Below are positions 1-9,101 of a DNA stretch of 64,000 nt, one piece after another (position 1 is the first letter of the stretch; every line of letters starts with the position of its first letter). The notes under the pieces are model-generated. The model was not told the DNA's origin. It made no database searches and saw only the letters and a list, made by a program, of their open reading frames with translations. This stretch comes from Coraliomargarita algicola (lineage in GTDB: Bacteria; Verrucomicrobiota; Verrucomicrobiia; Opitutales; Coraliomargaritaceae): positions 4,677,001 through 4,741,000 of the forward strand of contig NZ_CP138858.1 in NCBI RefSeq assembly GCF_033878955.1. Reading direction: 5' to 3'. The translations under genes were made by a program, and so were the position numbers.

Positions 1-319
1 TGCAGCAATGTTTGGTGACCAACGAGTGCTGGCTAAATCAGGCAAAACAGTCTTTCAGCAGGTTGATGCCGATGAAAAGGGGCGTGTGTTTGGGGTGGCT
101 GGTCGTTTGATTTCCTCAGAAAATGGCTACGACTTAGAAACATTTTACCAAGGACCGATTATAATCATGCCGGGCAGGCGCGTCACTATGTTAGTTTCGT
201 ATAGTGTCGAGGCCTTGCGGGCACGCGGTGAAATGTTGATGATGGATGCACAGGGGAATCCGCGTCCCGAGTTCGTAGTGGCTCAATGGATGGAAAGGGC
301 GCCACGTCGTCCTGATTGA
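1..319 (+). CDS. Unknown exported protein family, C-terminal part (5' end outside window)
   Basis: The frame is open from the first base, so the gene begins upstream; the ATG at 8 is internal. The visible ~105 residues align along their whole length with the C-terminal half of the complete protein at 3941-4702. Shared blocks include AA-x-FGD, GRVFGVAG versus SRVFAVAG, L-SSE-GY-L---FYQGP, and a final V--W--R stretch. The two copies therefore flank the Verru_Chthon cassette A gene. No catalytic motif is visible and I do not recognise the family. By analogy with its copy it is probably exported. A role in the pilus-like cassette is suggested only by position. Confidence 0.8.
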   Translation, partial: AAMFGDQRVLAKSGKTVFQQVDADEKGRVFGVAGRLISSENGYDLETFYQGPIIIMPGRRVTMLVSYSVEALRARGEMLMMDAQGNPRPEFVVAQWMERAPRRPD

Positions 320-393
320 TGCTGCCTGTTCAGATTGATAGGCCTCTGGTTGACTTCGATGTTATTCATCGTTGAATCTATTGCGATGGTTTA

Positions 394-3300
394 ATGTTCC
401 GATCACCCACTGGGGCATTTTATCTGTTGAGACTTTACATGAACCCCATTCACATTTCACCCCTCTCAACTGCTCGAGAAGAGTGTCGTGCCATGACACT
501 CGTGATTGCCATGGCATTCATGTCTTTTGTCGTTTTGCTCATGCTGAGTTTTATAACTCTGGTTCGAGTCGAGGTGGAATTAAGTACGACTCAGGCACAG
601 CGGCTTGAAGCGGAGAGTAATGCATTGCTCGGCTTGCATGTGGCTCTGGGAGAGTTGCAGCAGGCGCTTGGACCCGATCGTCGTGTGTCGGCTACAGCTG
701 ATATTTTGACTGAAGCCCAGCCGCACAAAGGACGCACGGAGCCGGTCGCGGTCAAACAGAGTCATTGGACGGGCGTTTGGAATATGGAAGGTGGTTTGAG
801 CCAATGGTTAGTGAGTGGTAATGAATCCACTACAGAGGCGACTCATTTGTATCAGGATTCAAATATTGCTTATGAACCGGATGCGGAGCTGGTGGGTGTG
901 AATGCTGGCCTGGAAGCAAGTGATCCGGTGACAGTGGAGGGGCAGGAGGCTTTAGTGCTAGTGGCCAGCGGTAGCGTGGGTGTAGATGATGTGGGCGCTA
1001 TGGTGCTGGCTCCAGCGGTCTCGGTTAATGGTTCGGGGGCCTATGCGTGGTGGGTCGGGGATGAAGGTGTGAAAGCCCGCCTTGATTGTGTGGATCAATA
1101 TGAGACGGATGGCGAGTCCAGCGCAGTGGCACGGCATCTCTCGGCGCAGCGTAATGCGATTGAATTGATGTCGGGCTTTGATAGCTATGCGAACCTCGGT
1201 GTGGATGTTTTGGGGAAGCTTTCTTCTACTGATCAGTTTCGTGTTTCCCTGCCCGCGCTCACTGAAGCGGAAGCCCAAGCTCACTTTCACGATCTGACGC
1301 TGTGGTCCAAGGGCTTGTTGGTAGATGTTCGTAACGGTGGACTGAGACGCGATTTAACGTATTTGTTTGAACTTAATGAGGATGACTTTCTCGACGAGCT
1401 GCCTGATCTATACCTCGACGCCGACGTGGTTTTGCAGCAGGACGACGAAGGCACCACGCCTATCGCTCAAATGGGGGTGACGACTCCGGATTGGTATTTT
1501 GATGCGAACCCCAAACTTGATGCGGCGAATTTTCAGCCATGGACATTGATGAATCTTCCCTTCGGTCCGACTTGGGAGCAGTTACGTTCCTTTTATAGGT
1601 TGAAGGATGAAGTGGTGGCCAACACTGTGCCCATACGTCCGCAAAGAGAGGATCAGGCGGGGATTTATCCAATACTTTTGCAGGCTCGTGTGTTCACAGG
1701 AATTAGTCGAGTGATGACAGGTGCAGGAGCGGATTTGTTACCCCATACGGACGATGACGAAATGGAGGTGTTTGCCCATTTCCGAATAATGTTTCTATTG
1801 GCCAATCCATATACGGTGGATCTAGATGTCAGCGATATGCATATCACCTTCTACATGCGGGGAGGCGAACTACCGGTCTCGTTTACTGGTGAGGTATTTG
1901 GCCTGTGGACGGAGCTGTTTAATCACCAGCGCTTCCATATTGCATCGGGGACGATTCCTGCGGGCGAGGCTAGGATATATACCTTGGATCGCATTGGAGC
2001 TGATACCTCGGCGAATGCTTCCTACCCATTTTATACAATTAGCTCATCAGGTTTTTCGAGTCATAGTCACCAACCAGCATTAGTCACGCATGAGCTGACG
2101 AATGATTATGATGAATTGGTTTCGTTGCGTTGTCAGTTGCCAGGTGGACCGTATAGCCGTTTGGAAACAGATGGAGCTTATTTAGAGGCCGGGAGTCCTG
2201 GAGGCTCTGACGGAGTCGTGCTCACCTGGTCCGGGAATCCGATGAATTACCGCGATGTGCTGCAATTTTCCGGATCGATTGGAAGTGGCAATATGGATGG
2301 AAGTTTTTACGGAGGAAATCGTTTTTCGGACTATATTGATGCGACTACAGCGGATGGACAAGTCGCATGGGGCGGTGGATCGCGCTGGATGATGACGGAC
2401 GTGAGTAAGGCGCAGAACTTCATTGGTAATCACATACGTGAGGTCACCATCCGGGCTCCCTACCGAAATCCGAATTCCGATCCATATAGCCCTCTGGGGA
2501 CGGGGCAATTTGTCGGGGGGCAACGTTTTCCTTCGATCACTGCTGGCGTTACGCGTTCTAAGAAGTTTGGAGCTGAAGAGCTTTTGTATGTTGATGACAG
2601 TAGTGCGAGTATACAACGGGCTGGTTGGGGGATGCTCTACGCTCCATATGATGGGCAAAACCCTTACTTTTTGAATCGCTGGTTCTATACGCCCTCGTCT
2701 GAGATGCCGGTGAATTCGCTCGGTCAATTGCAGCATTTTAATGCGAGTGGCTACATCCCAACTGAGCCAGCTTCGAAGGTTTATAATATGGATTATAGCC
2801 ATGCGCGTTATTATTATAACGAAGTCTATAATTTAACTACGAGTGGCCTGGGCTATGATGATTTTCCAACACTTGCCTTTAATGCTGAATACGCGATTGG
2901 TAATTCGTTTTCCTCACGTTATGTAGAGCGCGATCGCGTCTACCAAGGCGACAGTGTGCTCTTTCCACGTGATGCCTCTTGGTTACTTAATGCCGCGTTG
3001 TGGGATCGCTTTTATTTCTCTTCGATGCCCCAGAGTGGTGCATTTGATTTGAGTTCGGAGAAGTTGCTGAACAATCGCTATCAAGCCCTCGTCGAAAGGG
3101 GGCGTACCAAGTGTGGAAGCTCTGCGGGGGGCCTCGACTGATTTCGCCCAACACATGGGGATGGCAGGAGGCTTCAATGTTAATTCAACTTCGGAAGAAG
3201 CGTGGAAGGCCTTCCTCGCCGGGACATTGGAAGTGAATTATCAAGGGCAAAGCAATACGAATGAAGCCGTATTTGCTCGTACTCCTGAGCAGGCGATCGA

Positions 3301-3937
3301 TTCCACCTTCGGCGGAGACCCCAAGGAGCCCTTGTCGGCCAATGCGTGGCAAGGCTATCGTACACTGACTTTAGATGAGATCGATGCTTTGGTTGAGAAA
3401 ATTGTAGAGCAGGTGAAGTTGCGTGGGCCATTCTTGAGTTTGGAGCACTTTGTGAACCGACTGCCAGTGCCAGCGATTGATGATAGTCATGGAATCGGAA
3501 TTAAAGGTGCATTGGAGGCGGCGATCGACGCCGCTGAGTTAAACCCTCTCGCTGCCGTGAGTCTTAGTTCCCCGCTTCGGAAAAAGAACGAGCCCTTGAC
3601 GGCAGTGGATCTGGCGCATGGATTTAATAGCCTCATCGATGGCGGTCCTGGGCGCATTACTCAAGGCGATATCTTACAACCGATGGGTCCATATATTACT
3701 GCACGTTCTGATACCTTTAAGATTCGCAGTACGGGCACGGTCAACCATCCTGTGACGGGGCAGGTGATTTCGCAGGTCTGGTGTGAGGCCATCGTCCAAC
3801 GTTTACCAGATTTTGTGGATGATTCGCAGCCGCCCCACACCAGTCTATCAGAACTTGAAACTAACCCGGTTAACTTTCGGCTAGGGAGGCGCTTTAAAGT
3901 CGTTTCTTTTCGCTGGCTCGATAAAAACGAAATTTAG
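394..3937 (+). pseudogene. Verru_Chthon cassette protein A, frameshifted (or sequence error)
   Basis: Two overlapping frames (394-3141 and 3113-3937) together give one protein of about 1180 residues that matches my recollection of the Verru_Chthon cassette protein A family (TIGR02600). The N-terminus carries one hydrophobic helix (about residues 35-60, rich in V, L, M, F) as in pilus-associated proteins. The C-terminal part has the family-like 'GGFNVNSTS-EAWKAFL' and 'RTLTLDEIDALVE-IVEQV--RGPFLSLEHFVNR' blocks and ends in 'GRRFKVVSFRWL'. The reading frame moves by +1 near the G5 run at 3098-3102; with four G the frames join as LVERGVPSVEALRGAS. The ATG at 439 is an alternative start. Cassette partners B, C and D are not in the window. 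The family accompanies pseudopilins in Verrucomicrobia; its biochemical role is unknown. Confidence 0.8.
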
Positions 3938-3940
3938 TCT

Positions 3941-4702
3941 ATGAGATTGTATTGTAATTCACTATTTCTATTCGTCGTTTGCTGTATCAGTGTGTTGGCT
4001 TCCGTAGCTCAATCGTCGACTACGAGTAAGCTATGGTTGCGCGCCTTTGCCGTGGGGGCGCCGATCCACGGCTTATACTATGAGGTCGGTTCGAGCTATA
4101 GAGAGTTGAAATTGTTACCGTTTGAGCCGGGGCCGATTGTTTCGGTTTCGCACCCAGGTGCCTCGCTACCACTTTATACGCGTATCATTGATCCGGAGAC
4201 CCAGCAGGAAAGTTATGTCGAGTCCGCTAAAGTGATCATTCCCAAACATTGCAGTCAGTTGACGATTGTGGTGATGCCTAAAGAGAATATTGAGGGAATC
4301 CGTCGATTCGATACGATTGTTTTCGATGATTCCGGTGATGATTTTCCTATTAATAGTGTCCGTCTGATTAATTTGAGTCCTTATGAAGTCGCTGCGCATT
4401 TCGGTGATAAGACCTTTCAGGCGCAGCCAGGTCAATTTGCGGTGCAAGCCGTAACGGTGGATGACAAATCGAGAGTATTTGCAGTCGCAGGGCAGTTGTT
4501 GTCATCAGAGAGTGGCTATGAATTGCAGAAATTCTATCAAGGCCCCGTGACTGTACCTGATGGCAGTCGGTTGACGCTACTGGCTGTCTATAGTCTCGAG
4601 GCGATGCGTTCACACGATTATGAAGTGATCCAGAATGCGGCCGGTGAAAATGAAATTCGCTATATAGTTGTTAAATGGCTGGATCGACCGATTTCCCGTT
4701 AG
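3941..4702 (+). CDS. Unknown exported protein, copy of the gene at the window start
   Basis: 253 residues with a clear signal peptide (MRLYCN then a hydrophobic stretch, cleavage probably near residue 24 after the SVAQS region). The mature part is predicted beta-rich, with no cysteines or catalytic motif that I can see. Its second half (from about residue 145, 'SVRLINLSPYEVAAHFGD') is homologous to the partial gene at 1-319. It starts 3 nt after the stop of the Verru_Chthon cassette A gene, so the two are very likely co-transcribed. The pattern suggests an exported partner of the cassette A protein. That is inference from position; the family is not recognised. Confidence 0.7.
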   Translation: MRLYCNSLFLFVVCCISVLASVAQSSTTSKLWLRAFAVGAPIHGLYYEVGSSYRELKLLPFEPGPIVSVSHPGASLPLYTRIIDPETQQESYVESAKVIIPKHCSQLTIVVMPKENIEGIRRFDTIVFDDSGDDFPINSVRLINLSPYEVAAHFGDKTFQAQPGQFAVQAVTVDDKSRVFAVAGQLLSSESGYELQKFYQGPVTVPDGSRLTLLAVYSLEAMRSHDYEVIQNAAGENEIRYIVVKWLDRPISR

Positions 4703-4804
4703 GTGTTATGTCTATGACTTGGAGTGTGGACGGAATTGGGGGAGAGAATGCGATGGAGGTCTATTGGGATACCCGTAGTTTGGCTTATCTAAAAAAGTAT
4801 ATTT

Positions 4805-5446
4805 ATGTCTGATATTAATTCTAAAAATGTGGCTACAGTCATCCGTGAACCCATTGAGTGGACACGTTCATGGGTGCCTGATTCTGATAAATCTGAATTG
4901 GACGTGCCGCGAGTGTTGCTGGTGGGCGACTCCATCGTCATGGGCTATGGTCCGAAGGCTTCGGAGCATTTGCAGGGGGAAGTGTCGCTCGCATGGGTTG
5001 GCACCTCGCGCTTTCCGGTAGACCCCATCTATTTCGAGGAAATCGCTCTAGTGCTGCGTTCGACTTCGTTTGATGCGGTACATTTCAATAACGGACTGCA
5101 TGGCTTCGGCTATGACGAGTCGGACTATGCTGCATGTTTAAAGCAAGTTGTCACGCGCTTGCGTGTCTTGACGCCGGCAGTGCCTTGGATGCTCGCCAAT
5201 AGTACGCCGCTGCGTAAGCCGGATGATTTGAAGCAATACACTGAGCGTAATGATCGGGTGCGCTTACGCAATCAAACCATGGCTGCTCTTGCCGCGGAAT
5301 TCAATCTGTCGATGACCGATTTGTATCAGGCGATGGAGGGACATCCTGAGTATTATAGTCCTGATGGCACTCATTTTAACGAGACTGGTATTGCGGTGCA
5401 GGGCGAACTTGTGGCTGAGTCGATTCGACAATTGATTACTCAGTGA
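4805..5446 (+). CDS. SGNH/GDSL-family hydrolase
   Basis: 213 residues. The SGNH blocks are visible: block I 'VLLVGDSIVMGYG' (nucleophilic Ser in GDS) near residue 40, block III 'FNNGLHG' (Asn) near residue 97, and block V 'SPDGTHFNETG' (Asp and His) near residue 185. The family includes esterases that remove acetyl or other acyl groups from carbohydrates and lipids. No signal peptide is evident, so it is probably cytoplasmic. It lies 102 nt after the unknown exported protein and converges with the LacI gene. Substrate cannot be told from sequence; an acyl-sugar deacetylase is plausible given the carbohydrate genes downstream. Confidence 0.85.
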   Translation: MSDINSKNVATVIREPIEWTRSWVPDSDKSELDVPRVLLVGDSIVMGYGPKASEHLQGEVSLAWVGTSRFPVDPIYFEEIALVLRSTSFDAVHFNNGLHGFGYDESDYAACLKQVVTRLRVLTPAVPWMLANSTPLRKPDDLKQYTERNDRVRLRNQTMAALAAEFNLSMTDLYQAMEGHPEYYSPDGTHFNETGIAVQGELVAESIRQLITQ

Positions 5447-5511
5447 GTCTACGGCCTAGATGCAAGTGCCAGTTGTAGGAGGAACGCGAGGAATTCTTAT
5501 TTCTCTAGAAC

Positions 5512-6537
5512 TCACGTGTGTTTATCCGGTGCGGAGCTTCCGTCCACCCATATGCCTTCGATGAGTATTCGGATGGGGGAGTGGGGGAGGCCTCTTTCAT
5601 TGCGACGTATGAGGTCGATCAGTTGATTGGCGGCTGCCTTCCCTATGTGTCGGTTGTTTTGATCGATGCTGGCTACGTTCGGGTGTTGACGAAATCGCGA
5701 TAAAAATGCGATGGAGATATCCTTCGGCACCCGCAGTTTAGCTTTTTTGAGCGCTGGTAATAGATCGCCAGGGCCAGAGGCGATAATGGCGTCTAGCTCT
5801 TGCTCCAGGATCCATTGAGTGCAATGGGCTTGAAATGAGTCCTGGTCCGGAGAGTCCACTACGCAGTAGAGAGGAGGGATGTTTTGGCGTGTGCATTCTG
5901 AAGTGAAGCCGCCTAAGAAGTGATACTCAGTATTCTCTGCAAATTCTCGTGGCATCACAATTCCGATGCGACGATGTCCTGCTTGGTGAAGCTTTCTTAC
6001 TGCTAGTGCTGCACTTTGAAATTGATCGTTGGCGATCAAATGACTTGCGGGCTTGCTTTGCCGTGCAACGGCGACAGCAAAGTAGTCTTTCCATTCAAAA
6101 CTCTGTCTTGTGGGGGCGTTTGAGATGCAACTCAACATCAAGCCTTCTATTCGGCGGGATTTCAGTATCTGTCCCAGTCGAATCCAATCTTTCCCGGTAG
6201 ACACTTTAAATCGTTCGATGTGGTAGCCTTGTTCGGCTGCACGAGCTTGAGCACCCTCGAAGATGGTATTCAGCCACGGGTCTTCGAGCTCATCAGAACA
6301 CGAGGCCATCTGTATCCACGCCAGGGTCGCGCGATAAGATGATGGTTTGCCAGATTGGCGGTAGGCATTCAAGGCGGCTAAGGCTGGGTCTGGGCGATAG
6401 CCTAATTTGGCTGCTAAGTTTTTTACCCGCTTTCGAGTTTGTTCTGGTATCGAGGGATGATCGCGTAAGGCGAGGGATACTGCTGAATGTGAGAGCCCAA
6501 GTTGACGGCCTAGTTCGCGGCAGGTGATGCGTTTCAT
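5512..6537 (-). CDS. LacI-family transcriptional regulator
   Basis: 341 residues. The N-terminal LacI helix-turn-helix is clear ('CRELGRQLGLSHSAVSLALRDHPSIPEQTRKRVKNLAAKLGYRPDP', about residues 5-50), with the hinge region after it and a periplasmic-binding-protein-like effector domain (about 65-335). The second helix ends in SLALRDHP where many relatives have TVSRVLN. Family members usually repress sugar-use genes until an oligosaccharide or sugar phosphate binds. It is divergent from the PEP-CTERM beta-strand-repeat gene at 6642, with 104 nt between the start codons, so that gene is the likeliest direct target. The GH3/GH1 genes further on are possible targets. The ligand is unknown. Confidence 0.92.
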   Translation of the reverse strand: MKRITCRELGRQLGLSHSAVSLALRDHPSIPEQTRKRVKNLAAKLGYRPDPALAALNAYRQSGKPSSYRATLAWIQMASCSDELEDPWLNTIFEGAQARAAEQGYHIERFKVSTGKDWIRLGQILKSRRIEGLMLSCISNAPTRQSFEWKDYFAVAVARQSKPASHLIANDQFQSAALAVRKLHQAGHRRIGIVMPREFAENTEYHFLGGFTSECTRQNIPPLYCVVDSPDQDSFQAHCTQWILEQELDAIIASGPGDLLPALKKAKLRVPKDISIAFLSRFRQHPNVASIDQNNRHIGKAAANQLIDLIRRNERGLPHSPIRILIEGIWVDGSSAPDKHT

Positions 6538-6641
6538 GTCGAGGACAATAGTTACTCACCAGGTAAAGTAAATGATAACTAGTCAGTTTGAACAATCCTG
6601 TATTTATATGACGTAGTTCATTGTTCTCTATTACTCTACCT
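6538..6641. promoter_or_regulatory. Divergent control region, LacI gene / PEP-CTERM gene
   Basis: These 104 nt separate the LacI start (reading left) and the PEP-CTERM start (reading right) and must hold both promoters. They are AT-rich. A 7-bp inverted pair GAACAAT ... ATTGTTC spaced by 23 nt lies in the half nearer the PEP-CTERM gene, and TAGTTA ... TAACTA lies nearer the LacI gene. No textbook LacI operator with a central CG is obvious. Confidence 0.4.
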
Positions 6642-8579
6642 ATGAAAAATATACCTACTAGCCTCCGAACTTCTTCATTACTGTTTACTTGGGTGCCAGC
6701 TTTGGCTTTTCAGCTGTGCGCGCCAAGCTTGCATGCCGACACTTTAACCTGGGATGCCGATTCAGGAACCGCTGGCATTCAGGAAGGTTCAGGCACTTGG
6801 AACACCACCAACGACAATTGGGATAACTCAGGCTCCAATGTTGCATGGAATAATGGGACTCCCGACAGTGCTATTTTCGCTGGTTCAGGCAGTGGAGGCA
6901 CTGTCACGATCGATCAGACTGGCGGCATCACCACCAGTGGACTCACTTTCAGTGGCAATGCTTATACCTTACAAGGCACGGGTGTCGATGGCACGCTGAC
7001 GTTTGCCGATGGTGCAAGCGTCGTGAACAATACCAGCTCAGGCATTACGAGTTTAAGAGGTCCCTTGGCGACTGTGGCGGGCGGAACCGTGTCGTTTTCA
7101 GGAACTCGTTTGTGGCTGTACAATTCCTCTTTCAGTGGAGGAGGGACTCTGAACGTGGATACCAGCGCGAAGACTTTGGTTGAGAATGTCGGCGCCTTTG
7201 ATGGTTTGGAGACCATCAACCTGTCTGGGGCGAGTTCGTTTGATGTGCGCGTCGGAGGTGATCTCGGGACAGGTGTCACGCTCAATATCAAGGCGAGTGG
7301 GAGAGGTCTCGACGGTAATTCCTCGAGTGATATCAATTGGGTGGGAGCGGTCGTACTCCATGATGGATCTAATTCTGTTTTTGGAAACGCTAGCGGCTCA
7401 GTGATCAAGATTTCTGGCGACATCTCCGAAACAGGCGGATCTGCAGGTTTGAGCTCGGGTGGTAGTTCCACCGTTATTCTGACAGGATCCAATAGCTATA
7501 CTGGACTCACCAATATTGGGTCAAATCGAGTCGTGCAGGTCGGAGAGGGCGGCACTGAAGGCTCTTTGTCTGGAGCAGGTTCCATCTTCCTCAATGGTTC
7601 GAATGCCACCATTAATTTTAATCGCTCTGACGCGATCGCACAGGGCAGTGACTTTGGGGACTCGATCTCCGGCACTGGACGGCTTAACCAGATGGGCTCT
7701 GGCACGCTGGTACTGAACAGCTCAAATAATAGCTACTCAGGCAACACCTATGTGAGTGATGGCACTTTGCTGGTGAATAACACCACAGGTTCAGGCACTG
7801 GAACTGGCTCGGTGCAAGTCGGTTACGATGCGATTACTGATAAGGCGGGCACGGCGACGTCGGGCAGCCGGGCCATCTCTGTCGCTGACACCACCGGGTT
7901 GCTGGTGGGGCAGGAAATCTCTGGTGTTGGTATTGCAGAGGGGGCAGTCATCACTAATATCTCTGGCAACACGGTTTATATGTCGATCGACGCGACGGAT
8001 GACGTGACCGCCTTCAACCGCGCGGCTGCAACAGGTATACTGGGGGGCACCGGCACGATTAAACCTACGGCAGGCAACTCCATTTCTGTCGCGAGTGGTT
8101 CAAGTGTGGCACCGGGAGCAAGTATTGGCACGTTCACCTTGGATGGTGGTTCCACATCGGAGGCCTTGCTGACAATGGATGCGGGTGCATCGTTCACTTT
8201 TGAGTTGGATGCCAACAGCGCGAATGCGGATCAGCTTCGCTTTTTTAATTACGTTAGTGGCGACCTCGTGCTGAATGACAATGCGTTGAATGTTTCATTG
8301 TCGGGTGAGCCTACATTGGCTGGTGAATATACTGTGAGCCTATTTCAATTCTACAGCGATGAGGGAAGCAGTATTGCCAGCAGCACACTGATTGATGATT
8401 TGGAGGCACTGGATGGTCTAGTCTTGGTTCTTGGCGAGGGCGTGGAGACGGGAATACTGAATTACAACAATGCGAACGGCAGTATTGACCTGACTTATAC
8501 CGTGGTGCCTGAGCCTAGTATGTTTGCTTTGGTCGGCATGGTATTGGTCTCGACTGTTTTGATACGTCGCCGTAGATAA
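6642..8579 (+). CDS. PEP-CTERM protein with autotransporter-associated beta-strand repeats
   Basis: 645 residues from the ATG at 6642 (MKNIPTSLRTSSL); an upstream TTG in frame gives no better signal peptide. Signal peptide about 1-32 (cleavage near LHADTLTW). The body is Gly/Ser/Thr/Asn-rich with autotransporter-associated beta-strand repeats such as 'NSYTGLTNIGSNRVVQVGEG' and 'NSYSGNTYVSDGTLLVNNTT', so a right-handed beta-helix is likely. The C-terminus is a PEP-CTERM sorting signal: VPEPS, a hydrophobic helix, then RRRR. This predicts exosortase processing and delivery to the surface; no exosortase is in the window. About 70 residues (nt 7825-8037) are inserted relative to the related protein at 22536-24461. 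Probably a surface or matrix protein of the glycan-use locus. Confidence 0.9.
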   Translation: MKNIPTSLRTSSLLFTWVPALAFQLCAPSLHADTLTWDADSGTAGIQEGSGTWNTTNDNWDNSGSNVAWNNGTPDSAIFAGSGSGGTVTIDQTGGITTSGLTFSGNAYTLQGTGVDGTLTFADGASVVNNTSSGITSLRGPLATVAGGTVSFSGTRLWLYNSSFSGGGTLNVDTSAKTLVENVGAFDGLETINLSGASSFDVRVGGDLGTGVTLNIKASGRGLDGNSSSDINWVGAVVLHDGSNSVFGNASGSVIKISGDISETGGSAGLSSGGSSTVILTGSNSYTGLTNIGSNRVVQVGEGGTEGSLSGAGSIFLNGSNATINFNRSDAIAQGSDFGDSISGTGRLNQMGSGTLVLNSSNNSYSGNTYVSDGTLLVNNTTGSGTGTGSVQVGYDAITDKAGTATSGSRAISVADTTGLLVGQEISGVGIAEGAVITNISGNTVYMSIDATDDVTAFNRAAATGILGGTGTIKPTAGNSISVASGSSVAPGASIGTFTLDGGSTSEALLTMDAGASFTFELDANSANADQLRFFNYVSGDLVLNDNALNVSLSGEPTLAGEYTVSLFQFYSDEGSSIASSTLIDDLEALDGLVLVLGEGVETGILNYNNANGSIDLTYTVVPEPSMFALVGMVLVSTVLIRRRR

Positions 8580-8602
8580 ATTTTGTGATACTTATTTCAT
8601 TT

Positions 8603-8637
8603 AGGCCCCGTTGGAGAGATCTGGCGGGGCCTTTCTT
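8603..8637 (+). terminator. Intrinsic terminator after the PEP-CTERM gene
   Basis: A perfect 8-bp stem, AGGCCCCG (8603-8610) with CGGGGCCT (8624-8631), encloses a 13-nt loop and is followed by a T-rich stretch TTTCTTT. It lies 24 nt after the stop codon of the PEP-CTERM gene. Confidence 0.85.
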
Positions 8638-9101
8638 TCGGGACGTCGCTTGCCGTATTGTATGTTAGGATGGATGATGGGGGAGCCCGGCGGCTGGGGT
8701 ATATCTTTACTTTGTCGCTTGGCTGAGTGCGTAGGCTTCAGGCACAGTGCCGTTCGAATTTTTAATAATTCATTGACTGATGTGACATGATTCAACATTG
8801 AATCAAATCGCATCTAAGATCTGCCTGCGTCTACTTGTTGAACCCCACTATTGCTTATCACATGAAGATATTTGCCGTACATACATTGTATCTACGTTAC
8901 GCGAGTGTTGTAGCACTTGCGACTTTAACGGCCTTTGTGGACTTGAGCGCCGACACTATTATCTAGTGGCACGTCGCCGCTGAGGTTGAAGCGTTCGTAG
9001 CTGGATTGTAGTGTGATAGGCATGACATTAGATCGCTGCCGAGCTGGTTAGATTTTTGAGTCACTCCCTCGGGTGCTTAGTTCTCCGGACTTTTAATATT
9101 T
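8638..9101. other. 464-nt intergenic region upstream of GH3
   Basis: No convincing gene. A 61-codon frame at 8798-8983 begins with TTG and has no recognisable content. Visible structure: the dyad at 8788-8805 (listed separately) and a hairpin CGCGAGTG (8900-8907) with CACTTGCG (8914-8921), 7 Watson-Crick pairs plus a G-T. The region probably holds the promoter and leader of the GH3 gene. Confidence 0.5.
8788..8805. promoter_or_regulatory. Inverted repeat, candidate operator upstream of GH3
   Basis: TGATTCAA (8788-8795), CA, TTGAATCA (8798-8805): perfect 8-bp arms around a 2-nt centre. Size and symmetry fit a dimeric repressor such as a LacI protein. It lies 296 nt upstream of the GH3 start, which is far for a simple operator unless the promoter is distal. 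The bound protein is unknown. Confidence 0.45.

Noticed and set aside
2182..2802. 206-codon leftward open frame inside the cassette A gene
   Set aside because: Lies wholly within a well-supported gene on the other strand and codes for a His/Arg/Ile-rich non-family sequence; an antisense shadow.
8798..8983. 61-codon rightward open frame between the PEP-CTERM and GH3 genes
   Set aside because: TTG start overlapping the dyad, no ribosome-binding site, composition unlike the neighbouring proteins and no recognisable motif; treated as chance.
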